Shown here: piece after piece, positions 1 through 6,490 of the stretch | How the letters are laid out: the number at the start of each line of letters is the position of its first letter | Position numbering within the stretch: the stretch's first letter is position 1 | Assembly (NCBI GenBank): GCA_019120525.1 | Contig: DWUW01000371.1 | Location: 1 to 17,100 of the forward strand | DNA: 17,100 nt | From: Candidatus Eisenbergiella stercorigallinarum | GTDB lineage: Bacteria; Bacillota; Clostridia; Lachnospirales; Lachnospiraceae | Direction of reading: 5' to 3' | Notes under the pieces: generated by a model | Told to the model about the DNA's origin: nothing | The model's database searches: none | What the model saw: the letters and a program-made list of their open reading frames with translations, nothing else | Translations under genes and position numbers: made by a program

Positions 1-28
1 GAAAAATGCGCTCGATAGCGCATTTTTC
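1..28. terminator. Perfect inverted repeat, possible bidirectional terminator of an upstream gene
   Basis: Bases 1-11 (GAAAAATGCGC) and 18-28 (GCGCATTTTTC) are exact reverse complements around a six-base loop (TCGATA). The stem has a GC-rich tip and an A-run/T-run base, so read in either direction it gives a short GC hairpin followed by about five U residues. That is the form of a bidirectional intrinsic terminator. It begins at the first base of the window, so the stem may extend further left. It could end transcription of a gene outside the window or be the first element of the structured leader at 29-124. Confidence 0.5.
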
Positions 29-33
29 AATCA

Positions 34-60
34 GGATTTGCGCCGAAGCGTCGCAAATCC
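34..60 (+). promoter_or_regulatory. Leader stem-loop 2
   Basis: GGATTTGCG at 34-42 pairs perfectly with CGCAAATCC at 52-60, leaving a nine-base loop at 43-51 (CCGAAGCGT). Bases 42-51, the loop plus its closing G, are exactly complementary to ACGCTTCGGC at 111-120, just before the first gene's ribosome site. This allows either a pseudoknot or a switch between mutually exclusive structures. There is no T-run after the stem, so it is not a simple terminator. Confidence 0.5.
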
Positions 61-70
61 CGTTATCGCA

Positions 71-93
71 GCGCCGAACTGGAGGTTCGGCGC
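71..93 (+). promoter_or_regulatory. Leader stem-loop 3
   Basis: GCGCCGAAC at 71-79 pairs perfectly with GTTCGGCGC at 85-93 around a five-base loop (TGGAG). The left arm shares GCGCCGAA with bases 40-47 of stem-loop 2, so the right arm could pair with either copy. The element lies in an untranslated stretch upstream of the first gene. Confidence 0.5.
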
Positions 94-94
94 G

Positions 95-123
95 CGTGCC
101 TCAGCGTAAAACGCTTCGGCATG
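95..123 (+). promoter_or_regulatory. Leader stem-loop 4 abutting the ribosome site
   Basis: AGCGT at 103-107 pairs with ACGCT at 111-115 across a three-A loop. After a symmetric TC/TC internal loop, the outer arms 95-100 and 118-123 also pair, with one G-U. The outer arm reaches the first G of the GGAGGT ribosome site at 123-128, so folding could affect translation of the gene at 133. The right side, 111-120, is exactly complementary to bases 42-51 in stem-loop 2, which offers a competing fold. Confidence 0.45.
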
Positions 124-128
124 GAGGT
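123..128 (+). promoter_or_regulatory. Ribosome binding site that sets the start at 133
   Basis: GGAGGT is followed by four bases and then ATG at 133. An in-frame ATG at 121 overlaps this site and has no good ribosome site of its own, so 133 is the better start. Confidence 0.75.
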
Positions 129-132
129 AAAG

Positions 133-873
133 ATGAAAAAAGCGGAAAAATTAAAGCTTCCCAATGTGACGCTGTGCGCCATGACCAGTGTGCGGGTGCG
201 GGAGACGATCCGGGCAATGGAATACAGCATGAGAGGGATCGAATTCGCGGATGCCCTGATCATCACGGACAGAAAGCCGCTGTTTCTTCCGAAGGGGATC
301 CATTACCGGCATACCTCCCGGCTTTCGCATATCGATGATTTTAATTATAAGATGGTCTATGAACTGGGAGACTATATTGAAACGGATTTTGTGATGCTGG
401 TGCATTACGATGGCTTCATCGTACATCCGGAGCTGTGGCGGGAGGAATTCCTGGACTATGATTATATCGGGGCGCCCTGGCCGCTGCCAAAGGAAGGGGA
501 CGATACCACCTACCGGGATATCCACGGCAATCTCTGCCGTGTGGGAAACAGCGTGGGCATCCGCAGCAGGAGGCTTCTGCGTTATCCGAAAGAGGCGAAG
601 GTTCCCTGGACGCCGGAGAAGGGATGGTACAACGAGGACGGCTTTCTGTGCTGCCGGATCCGGCACCTGCTGGAGGCGGAGGGAATGCGGATCGCTCCTC
701 TTGAGGTGGCAAAATATTTCGGCCACGAGCATATGATCCCGGAGATCGAGGGGATCACGCCGTTTTCCTTCCATAAATGGGAAGGGACCAATGCCGGATA
801 TCCGGATTTTCGCAGAAAGCACAGGATCCTGGACGCCCTGCGGAGGCTGCACGGCCGGCTGGTAAACGGCTGA
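133..873 (+). CDS. DUF5672 family protein, putative glycosyltransferase
   Basis: This 246-residue protein has the pattern of the DUF5672 family, which is found in polysaccharide loci and is thought to act as a glycosyltransferase. Visible family hallmarks are HYDGF (91-95), YDYIGAPW (109-116), GNSVGIRSRRLL (138-149), the acidic EDGFLC (168-173) and PFSFHKW (210-216). No signal peptide or membrane segment is seen, so it should be cytoplasmic and use an activated sugar. The start at 133 is chosen because GGAGGT precedes it; ATG 121 would add four residues. It is the first gene after a highly structured leader and is followed 38 bases later by a GT17-like gene, so it is probably cotranscribed with the downstream locus. 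Donor and acceptor cannot be read from sequence. The family call is firm, the enzymatic role is inferred. Confidence 0.82.
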   Translation: MKKAEKLKLPNVTLCAMTSVRVRETIRAMEYSMRGIEFADALIITDRKPLFLPKGIHYRHTSRLSHIDDFNYKMVYELGDYIETDFVMLVHYDGFIVHPELWREEFLDYDYIGAPWPLPKEGDDTTYRDIHGNLCRVGNSVGIRSRRLLRYPKEAKVPWTPEKGWYNEDGFLCCRIRHLLEAEGMRIAPLEVAKYFGHEHMIPEIEGITPFSFHKWEGTNAGYPDFRRKHRILDALRRLHGRLVNG

Positions 874-911
874 AGCCCTCGGCCGGGCCGGTTTCAGAGA
901 AGGAAGATGTT

Positions 912-1865
912 ATGGTATACGATTGCTTTCAGTTTTTCAATGAACTGGATATCCTGAAGCTGCGGCTTCATATCATGGACCCGGTGGTGGACCGGTTCGT
1001 GATCAGCGAGGCTACGGAGACCTTTTCCGGGAATCCGAAGCCGCTGTATTATGAAGAGAACAAAGAGATGTTTGCCGAATTCGCCCACAAGATCATCCAT
1101 GTGGTGGTGAAGGATACGCCGCCCGGTTATACCCATGACCGGGATACCTTCCAGAAGAACGCTGTGGGGCGCGGCCTGAAGGACTGCAGGGATGAGGATG
1201 TCATCATTTTCAGCGATCTGGATGAGATCCCCGATCCCGGAAAGGTGAAGGAGATCCTGGAGGATTTTGATCCCACAAGGATCTATCATTTCGCCCAGCG
1301 GATGTTCTACTGCTATCTGAATATGGAAGAGGTCTCGGGAAGCCTGCTTTCCTACGGCGGGGAATTTCCCGGGGTGGAAAGGAAACAGTGGATCGGCTCC
1401 AGGATGTGCAGCTTCGGGCTTTTGAAGAAAGAGGGGCTGCAGCTGGGAGAGCTCCGCTTCCCGGAACGCAAGGAGATCGGCATCCGGGTGGCCGACGGCG
1501 GCTGGCATTTCGGATACATGGGCGGCCACGGAGAGAAGAACGCGAAGAAGCGGGTGGCGGAAAAGGTCCGTTCCGCCGCCCATCAGGAATTCAACCGGGC
1601 GGAGATCCTGTCCGGCGTGGATGATAATATCCGGGACGGGAAGGATCTGTTCGGAAGGAAGGCGGTTTTCCGCCGGGTGGAGATCGACGATACCTATCCG
1701 GAATACCTGAGAGACCACCTTGCGGAATATGATTTCCTGATCCTGAAGGAAGAAAGCGGCGCGCGCCGGACGCTTCGGCACGCGAAGGCCTGGCTTCGGA
1801 AAAACTGGTACCGGGCGGGCCGCGGCGTGAAGCGCCTCGGAAGGAAGCTTGCCGGAAAGGGATAG
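912..1865 (+). CDS. Glycosyltransferase family 17-like protein
   Basis: A 317-residue protein resembling GT17, the family of the eukaryotic beta-1,4-mannosyl-glycoprotein beta-1,4-N-acetylglucosaminyltransferase, whose bacterial members are mostly uncharacterised. The N-terminus MVYDCFQFFNELDILKLRL, the ISEATETFSG stretch (31-40), the acidic SDLDEIP (101-107, probable metal and nucleotide-sugar site) and GGWHFGYMGG (196-205) are family landmarks. The reading frame is open upstream to 777, but ATG 912 is chosen because conserved sequence begins there and GAAGGAAG lies just upstream. The C-terminus (about 284-317) is rich in Arg and Lys and may contact the membrane. It sits between two other predicted transferases and probably adds one sugar of the repeat unit. 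A GlcNAc donor is possible by family analogy only. Confidence 0.85.
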   Translation: MVYDCFQFFNELDILKLRLHIMDPVVDRFVISEATETFSGNPKPLYYEENKEMFAEFAHKIIHVVVKDTPPGYTHDRDTFQKNAVGRGLKDCRDEDVIIFSDLDEIPDPGKVKEILEDFDPTRIYHFAQRMFYCYLNMEEVSGSLLSYGGEFPGVERKQWIGSRMCSFGLLKKEGLQLGELRFPERKEIGIRVADGGWHFGYMGGHGEKNAKKRVAEKVRSAAHQEFNRAEILSGVDDNIRDGKDLFGRKAVFRRVEIDDTYPEYLRDHLAEYDFLILKEESGARRTLRHAKAWLRKNWYRAGRGVKRLGRKLAGKG

Positions 1866-1868
1866 GAT

Positions 1869-2918
1869 ATGGAAAAAAGAGAAGATCCGGCCGCAGGCCG
1901 GAGGCCGGAACCGCCGGCGGCCGGAAGGCAGAATAGCGGCGCGCGGGAAACCGGCGCTATGGAAAAACGGCCGAAGGTTTCCGTCTGTGTCCCCGCCTAC
2001 AATAATGAGGCGGAGGTGAGACGCCTCTTTGCTTCCCTTGCCGCCCAGACCATGCAGGATATGGAGATCATCCTGACGGACGATTCCACGGACGGAAAAG
2101 TGGGGGAACTGGCGGAATGGATCCGGACCGGCGCGCGGGAAGCGGCCGGGATGGCGCAAGGCCCGGGACAGGTTTTCCGGGATGCCCCGTGCATGAAGCG
2201 GCTGCGTTATGTCCACAATGAAAAACCCCTTGGGCACATATTCAACTGGAATAAGGCGCTGTCCCTGGCGGAAGGGGAATATATCAAGATCATGTTCAGC
2301 GACGACTGGTTTACCGAAAAGGACAGCCTGGAAAAGCTGACGGCGCTGCTGGACGATAACCCGCGGGCCTCCCTTGCCTTCTGCGGCACCAGGCAGGTAT
2401 CGAAAAAACGCACCTGGGAAAGGGCGGCGGGGAAGGACTATGTGGACCGGCTGAGGCGGGATTACCGGTATCTGTTTCTGGGAAATGAGATCGGCGCCCC
2501 TTCCGCCACCCTCTACCGGGCCTGCGGAGCGGCTTTTGATGAAAGAAGCAGCTGGGCTTCCGATATGTTTCTCTACTTTGAGATCCTGCGGAAGAATCCG
2601 GTTTTCGTCTGTACGGCGGAGCCGCTCATCTCCATCGGCGTCCATGAGCAGCAATATACGGAAAGCTTTTCCGGCAGGGATATCCGGAAGTACCGGGACA
2701 GCCTTCTGATGTATGAAAAGTATCGCCTGGAGGGGCTGGAGGAATGCAGGAAGGAAATGCTGCGGCTGAACGTGGTATACGGACAGGGCATGAGGGCGGC
2801 CATGGCCTGCGGCGCTTCCCGCGGGGAATACCGGAAGCAGCGCGTCCGCTGGTTCTGGGAAAACACGGTTCTCGGTTATGGGAACGCTCTTTTGTATAAG
2901 CTGGGCTTCAGACGATGA
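1869..2918 (+). CDS. Glycosyltransferase family 2 protein
   Basis: A 349-residue GT-A fold transferase. VSVCVPAYNN (37-46) is the usual first strand, DDSTD (71-75) the nucleotide-binding acidic motif, and FSDDW (143-147) the DXD-like metal site; GAPSATLYR (209-217) fits the acceptor region. No membrane segment is visible, so it should act at the inner face of the membrane on a lipid-linked glycan. Two in-frame starts both encode MEKR: ATG 1869, three bases after the previous stop and preceded by AAGGGA, and ATG 1959, directly before the conserved fold. The extra 30 residues (Pro, Ala, Gly, Arg-rich) look like low-complexity padding, so the shorter 319-residue form is a real alternative. Another hydrophilic insert lies at about 87-109. 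Its stop overlaps the next start (ATGA), implying coupled translation. Confidence 0.85.
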   Translation: MEKREDPAAGRRPEPPAAGRQNSGARETGAMEKRPKVSVCVPAYNNEAEVRRLFASLAAQTMQDMEIILTDDSTDGKVGELAEWIRTGAREAAGMAQGPGQVFRDAPCMKRLRYVHNEKPLGHIFNWNKALSLAEGEYIKIMFSDDWFTEKDSLEKLTALLDDNPRASLAFCGTRQVSKKRTWERAAGKDYVDRLRRDYRYLFLGNEIGAPSATLYRACGAAFDERSSWASDMFLYFEILRKNPVFVCTAEPLISIGVHEQQYTESFSGRDIRKYRDSLLMYEKYRLEGLEECRKEMLRLNVVYGQGMRAAMACGASRGEYRKQRVRWFWENTVLGYGNALLYKLGFRR

Positions 2919-4162
2919 AGGATAGGCCGGCGGATGGAGAAATGGGTAAGGAAATGGAAAAAGTCAGCGGAAAAAAAACATGGGAAAAACGGGCTGCCGG
3001 GATCGGGCAGGCCTGCTTTTGGGCCGGGCTTGCCCTGGAGCTTCTCATTGTGGTGGCGGAGGTAAGCGTATGGACCAATCCCTGGGAGGGGCAGCTGTTC
3101 CGGCTCACCTTCCTGCTGTTCGCGGTCAAGGTGCTGTGCAGCCGCTACAGCCTGCGGGAGTGGCTCTGGCTTCTTCTTTTTGGCGTGATCGCCGGACTGT
3201 GCTATCTGTGTTCGGACCGGGATGAGGCGGTGCGTCTGGTGGTGTTCTGCGCGGCTTTCCGGGACGTGGATGTGAAAAAGGCGCTGAAGCTTGCCTTTTT
3301 CATGACACTTTCCGGCTGCCTGGTTCTTGTGCTCCTGTCGGCCGCGGGGATTTTTGGAAATATGTATATCATCGACGATGGGGACAGAGGGCTGCGCTAC
3401 TGCTTCGGCCTGGGGCATCCCAACGCCTGCTACTGCTTCTTCTGGATCCTTTCTACGCTCGGGATCTGTCTCTGGCATGACCGGATGAAGCTCTGGCATT
3501 ACGGCCTGACCGCCCTGGCAGGGATCCTGCTGTTTTTGCCTACCCGTTCGCGGACAGGGATCCTGTTTCTCTTCTTCACCCTGGCTCTGGCGCTGGCCCT
3601 GGCTTTCGGGAAGAACCTGCGGGAGGCGAAGGGACTGTATCTCGCGGGGATCGCCGCTTTCCTTGGCTGCGTGCTCCTGTCCGTCTGGATCGCGTACTAC
3701 GAGCCCTATCAGGGCCCGTTCTATACCTGGATCGACCGCTTCATCACCGGCCGCATCACCAGCATGAACACGCTGGAAGGAGGCGGAGGGATGCTGCAAA
3801 ACTGGCGGCTGTTTTCCCGCCCGGAAAATATCAAATATTTTGACCTGGGCTATGTACGGCTGTTCTACTGGTACGGGATCGTCCCCGCGGCGGCGTATGT
3901 GGCCATGTATGCCCTGCTTCTGCGGGAATGCTACAGGAGGAAGGATCCCTTCGGCTTCCTGATGCTTCTGTCCTTCGCCCTGTATACCACGCTGGAAGCC
4001 CATTTCATTTCCGTATATCTGGGAAGGAATTATGCGCTGTTCCTCATGGGGGCATACTGGGGCGGCATCCTGGACGGAAGAAAGGACCCTCCCAAAGGAT
4101 ACGTCTGGGGGCTTCCCGCCATGCTGGCGGGGGCTGCCGCGAAAAAAGAGCGCAGGGGATAA
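2915..4162 (+). CDS. Wzy-like O-antigen/capsule polymerase, integral membrane protein
   Basis: A 415-residue polytopic membrane protein with about ten predicted hydrophobic helices, among them roughly 33-53, 60-76, 82-100, 126-147, 168-187, 196-210, 215-232, 241-260, 317-337 and 346-366. GLGHPN (165-170) and RSRTG (211-215), followed by a larger soluble loop (about 261-316), match the arrangement of polysaccharide polymerases of the O-antigen ligase/polymerase superfamily. Such proteins join lipid-linked repeat units on the outer face of the membrane. The start overlaps the preceding stop as ATGA; ATG 2942 would trim nine residues. Located amid transferase genes it most likely polymerises the product of this locus. 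A ligase role cannot be excluded. An 18-base tandem duplication spans its stop codon. Confidence 0.8.
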   Translation: MKDRPADGEMGKEMEKVSGKKTWEKRAAGIGQACFWAGLALELLIVVAEVSVWTNPWEGQLFRLTFLLFAVKVLCSRYSLREWLWLLLFGVIAGLCYLCSDRDEAVRLVVFCAAFRDVDVKKALKLAFFMTLSGCLVLVLLSAAGIFGNMYIIDDGDRGLRYCFGLGHPNACYCFFWILSTLGICLWHDRMKLWHYGLTALAGILLFLPTRSRTGILFLFFTLALALALAFGKNLREAKGLYLAGIAAFLGCVLLSVWIAYYEPYQGPFYTWIDRFITGRITSMNTLEGGGGMLQNWRLFSRPENIKYFDLGYVRLFYWYGIVPAAAYVAMYALLLRECYRRKDPFGFLMLLSFALYTTLEAHFISVYLGRNYALFLMGAYWGGILDGRKDPPKGYVWGLPAMLAGAAAKKERRG

Positions 4163-4183
4163 AAAGCGCGCAGGCGATAAAAA
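4148..4183 (+). repeat. 18-bp imperfect tandem duplication over the polymerase stop codon
   Basis: GAGCGCAGGGGATAAAAA (4148-4165) is followed immediately by GCGCGCAGGCGATAAAAA (4166-4183), 16 of 18 bases identical. The first copy contains the TAA stop of the polymerase gene. Directly after it, GGGGCC is repeated twice at 4185-4196. The short spacer before the next gene therefore appears to have grown by local duplication. Confidence 0.8.
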
Positions 4184-4229
4184 CGGGGCCGGGGCCGGAA
4201 AAGACGTCCCGGCCGGAGAGGAAAAAGGC

Positions 4230-5363
4230 ATGCGGTTAGTCATTGACTGTTTTAAGCTGGTAAAAGGACAGGGGAAGAGCATCGGCATCTATAACCTGGC
4301 AAAAAACCTGACCCGCCACCTGGCGGAAACGAATCGGGACCAGGAGCACTGCGAGGAGATCGTGGTGCTTGGAAATGAATACAACCGGAAGGATTTTGAA
4401 ATTCCCGGCGTCCGTTTCGTCCAGATCAAGAAAAATCCGCTGAGCCGGCTGACCTTTACCCTCTGGGAGCTGTTCGGCGTGAAAGCCGCGGCAAAAAAGG
4501 AAGGGGCGGACAGGATCCTGTTTCCCAGAGGCTACCGCCCTCTTTTTTACAGAGGGAAAGATATCGTCATCATCCATGACCTGATCCCCTTTTTTTACGA
4601 CAGATATTTCCCCGGCGTGCTGAACCGGGTGGAAAACGCCTATATCATGAGCAGGCTGAAGGCTTCCATCCGCCGCGCGTACCGGGTGGTGACCATTTCC
4701 AGATACTCCATGAAGGAAATGGAAGGCCTCTGCCCGGGCTGTGAAAAAAGGACGCGGGTGATCTACAACGGCATCAATCCGGTGCCGACATCCGACCGGC
4801 CTTCCGCGCTGAAGCCGGACGGCCCGTATCTGTACGCGGCCACATCGATGCTGCCCCACAAAAACGCCCCGGGGATCTTAAGGGCCTACGCGGCCTATTT
4901 TGACGCGCAGGTCCGGGAAGGGAAGGATCCGGCCCGCCTGCTCTTAATCGGGATCGACAGTCCCGATAGCGTGCCGGGAGGCGACGTGCTGAGCCCGGAG
5001 GCGGCGAAGTATGTAACCTGCTGCCGTTATATCGAGAGCGGGGAAGAAATGCACAGCCTGCTTGCCGGCGCAAGCGCGTTTCTTTTCCTCTCCCTGGTCG
5101 AGGGCTTCGGCTTTCCGCCGTTGGAAGCCATGCAGCTTGGGGTGCCGGTGATCTGCTCCAACCGCTCCTCCCTGCCGGAGGTGATCGCGGACGCGGGCCT
5201 TCTCACCGATCCGGACGATGTGGAGGGGACGGTTTCCTGCATCCGCCGCCTGCTGGAGGATGAAGCCCTCCGGAAGGAGCTGACCGCGAAGGGCTATGAG
5301 AATGTGAAGCGCTTTGGCTGGGACAGCAGGACAGAGCAGTATTGGGAGGTGCTTACGCAGTGA
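4230..5363 (+). CDS. Glycosyltransferase family 4 protein
   Basis: A 377-residue GT-B fold transferase. It has an N-terminal acceptor half (MRLVIDCFKL, KSIGIYNLAKNL 16-27, HDLIPFFY 116-123, TISRYS 155-160) and a C-terminal donor half with LYAATSMLPHKN (201-212) and the family-defining EGFGFPPLEA (291-300), whose glutamates bind the nucleotide sugar. GT4 enzymes retain anomeric configuration; the donor here is unknown. The frame is open back to 4032, but ATG 4230 is chosen since the fold begins there and GGAGAGG lies upstream. The skipped leader region would encode a low-complexity Lys/Gly/Ala run. The final bases overlap the next start as GTGA. Predicted cytoplasmic and membrane-associated, acting on a lipid-linked intermediate. 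Confidence 0.9.
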   Translation: MRLVIDCFKLVKGQGKSIGIYNLAKNLTRHLAETNRDQEHCEEIVVLGNEYNRKDFEIPGVRFVQIKKNPLSRLTFTLWELFGVKAAAKKEGADRILFPRGYRPLFYRGKDIVIIHDLIPFFYDRYFPGVLNRVENAYIMSRLKASIRRAYRVVTISRYSMKEMEGLCPGCEKRTRVIYNGINPVPTSDRPSALKPDGPYLYAATSMLPHKNAPGILRAYAAYFDAQVREGKDPARLLLIGIDSPDSVPGGDVLSPEAAKYVTCCRYIESGEEMHSLLAGASAFLFLSLVEGFGFPPLEAMQLGVPVICSNRSSLPEVIADAGLLTDPDDVEGTVSCIRRLLEDEALRKELTAKGYENVKRFGWDSRTEQYWEVLTQ

Positions 5364-6490
5364 GTGGGCTGATCACGGTCATCGTGCCGGTTTATAACGC
5401 GCAGGCCTATCTTCCCGACTGCCTGGAGAGCCTGCTGGCCCAGGCCTTCCGAAGGCTGGAGATCCTGGTGGTGGATGACGGCTCCACAGATGCAAGCGCC
5501 CGTGTCTGCGAGGATTATATGAGACGGGACGGGCGGGTGCGCCTGATCCGAAAGGAGAATGGCGGCGTTTCCTCGGCCCGCAATCTGGGGCTGGAGCAGG
5601 CGAAAGGGGATTATATCGCCTTTGTGGACGCGGACGACTGGATCCTGCCCCACATGCTGCAGGAACAGGAGCAGCTTCTGAGAAGCAGGAATGCCGATAT
5701 GATCCTGGACGATTATCTGGAGACAGGGGAACAGGACAGGGAAGCCTTCCGCGAAAGGATAAAAGCGCAAGAGGCGCGAAAGAAAAACGCGGCCCGGAAA
5801 GGAAACACGTCCCGGAAAGAAGAAGCGAGTCCGGAGCCGGGGCAGCCCGAAGCCGGGGAAGCTGCCTGTATCCTGACTGACGCGGCAGGCTACGTGAACG
5901 ATTACCTGCTTCAAAGCGGTACCCGCTGCTGGAGCATCCTGTTTCGCAGGGAGGCGGTGGGGGACGTGCGTTTCCCGGAAGGGCTTTCCATCGGGGAAGA
6001 CCTCCTGTTTTTGGCCCGTCTGGCGCCGCGGCTGAAGCGGGTGCTTGTGCGCGGGAAGAAGGACTACTGTTATTACCAGAATGAAGCGGGCGCCATGTTT
6101 TCCGGCTTCCGCCCTTCTTATATGGACCAGATCACATGCTGGGAGCTGGCGGAAAAGGAGCTTTCTTCCTTCGGCGGGAAGGCGCGGGAAAGGGTGAGGC
6201 TTGGCAGGTTCCAGGCGGCGCTTCTTGTGGCGGGGAAGCTGGCGGAAACGGATATTTTCGGCACATGCGGGACTGCGGCCGGACAAAAAATACCAGAGGA
6301 TGAATATAAGGAGTATCTCAGGATCTGCTACAGGGCGGCAGCCGGAGCCTGGAAAGGGCTGGGGCGGAAGGGAAGAGGGCAGCTTCCTGTGGGCTGTCGG
6401 GTGAAGGGATTGCTTTTTTTGTGTGTTCCCCCGGGTTATATGAGACTGTACCATATCTGGAAGAGGAAGAAACGGCAGGGAGGAAGATGA
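5360..6490 (+). CDS. Glycosyltransferase family 2 protein with a charged insert
   Basis: A 376-residue GT-A transferase using a GTG start. GGGAGG at 5344-5349 lies well placed upstream, and GTG overlaps the previous stop as GTGA; an earlier in-frame TTG at 5342 is less likely. Motifs are VIVPVYNAQ (7-15), DDGSTD (39-44), ENGGVSSARN (66-75), DADDW (90-94, DXD-type metal site) and the GED triplet (212-214) typical of bacterial EpsJ/CpsJ-like GT2 enzymes. Between the first half and the GED region lies a stretch (about 133-170) rich in Lys, Arg, Glu, Ala and Pro that looks like a disordered insertion. Residues 350-376 end in a basic tail that may touch the membrane. It closely resembles the GT2 at 10600 near the N-terminus. 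The stop overlaps the next start as ATGA. Confidence 0.88.
   Translation: MSGLITVIVPVYNAQAYLPDCLESLLAQAFRRLEILVVDDGSTDASARVCEDYMRRDGRVRLIRKENGGVSSARNLGLEQAKGDYIAFVDADDWILPHMLQEQEQLLRSRNADMILDDYLETGEQDREAFRERIKAQEARKKNAARKGNTSRKEEASPEPGQPEAGEAACILTDAAGYVNDYLLQSGTRCWSILFRREAVGDVRFPEGLSIGEDLLFLARLAPRLKRVLVRGKKDYCYYQNEAGAMFSGFRPSYMDQITCWELAEKELSSFGGKARERVRLGRFQAALLVAGKLAETDIFGTCGTAAGQKIPEDEYKEYLRICYRAAAGAWKGLGRKGRGQLPVGCRVKGLLFLCVPPGYMRLYHIWKRKKRQGGR

Noticed and set aside
181..900. Frequent GATC sites (about ten in this stretch, against three to four expected by chance)
   Set aside because: Probably a result of preferred ATC isoleucine and GAT aspartate codons next to G- or C-bearing codons; no spacing or cluster suggests a replication or methylation function.
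894..2654. A 586-codon open frame on the minus strand
   Set aside because: It lies opposite three well-supported genes, has no recognisable domain, is rich in Pro, Arg, His and Leu as expected for a GC-rich antisense frame, and has no start context of its own.
2876..4288. A 470-codon open frame on the minus strand
   Set aside because: It mirrors the Wzy-like gene, contains long runs of Gln, Pro and His unlike a folded protein, and no family motif is seen.
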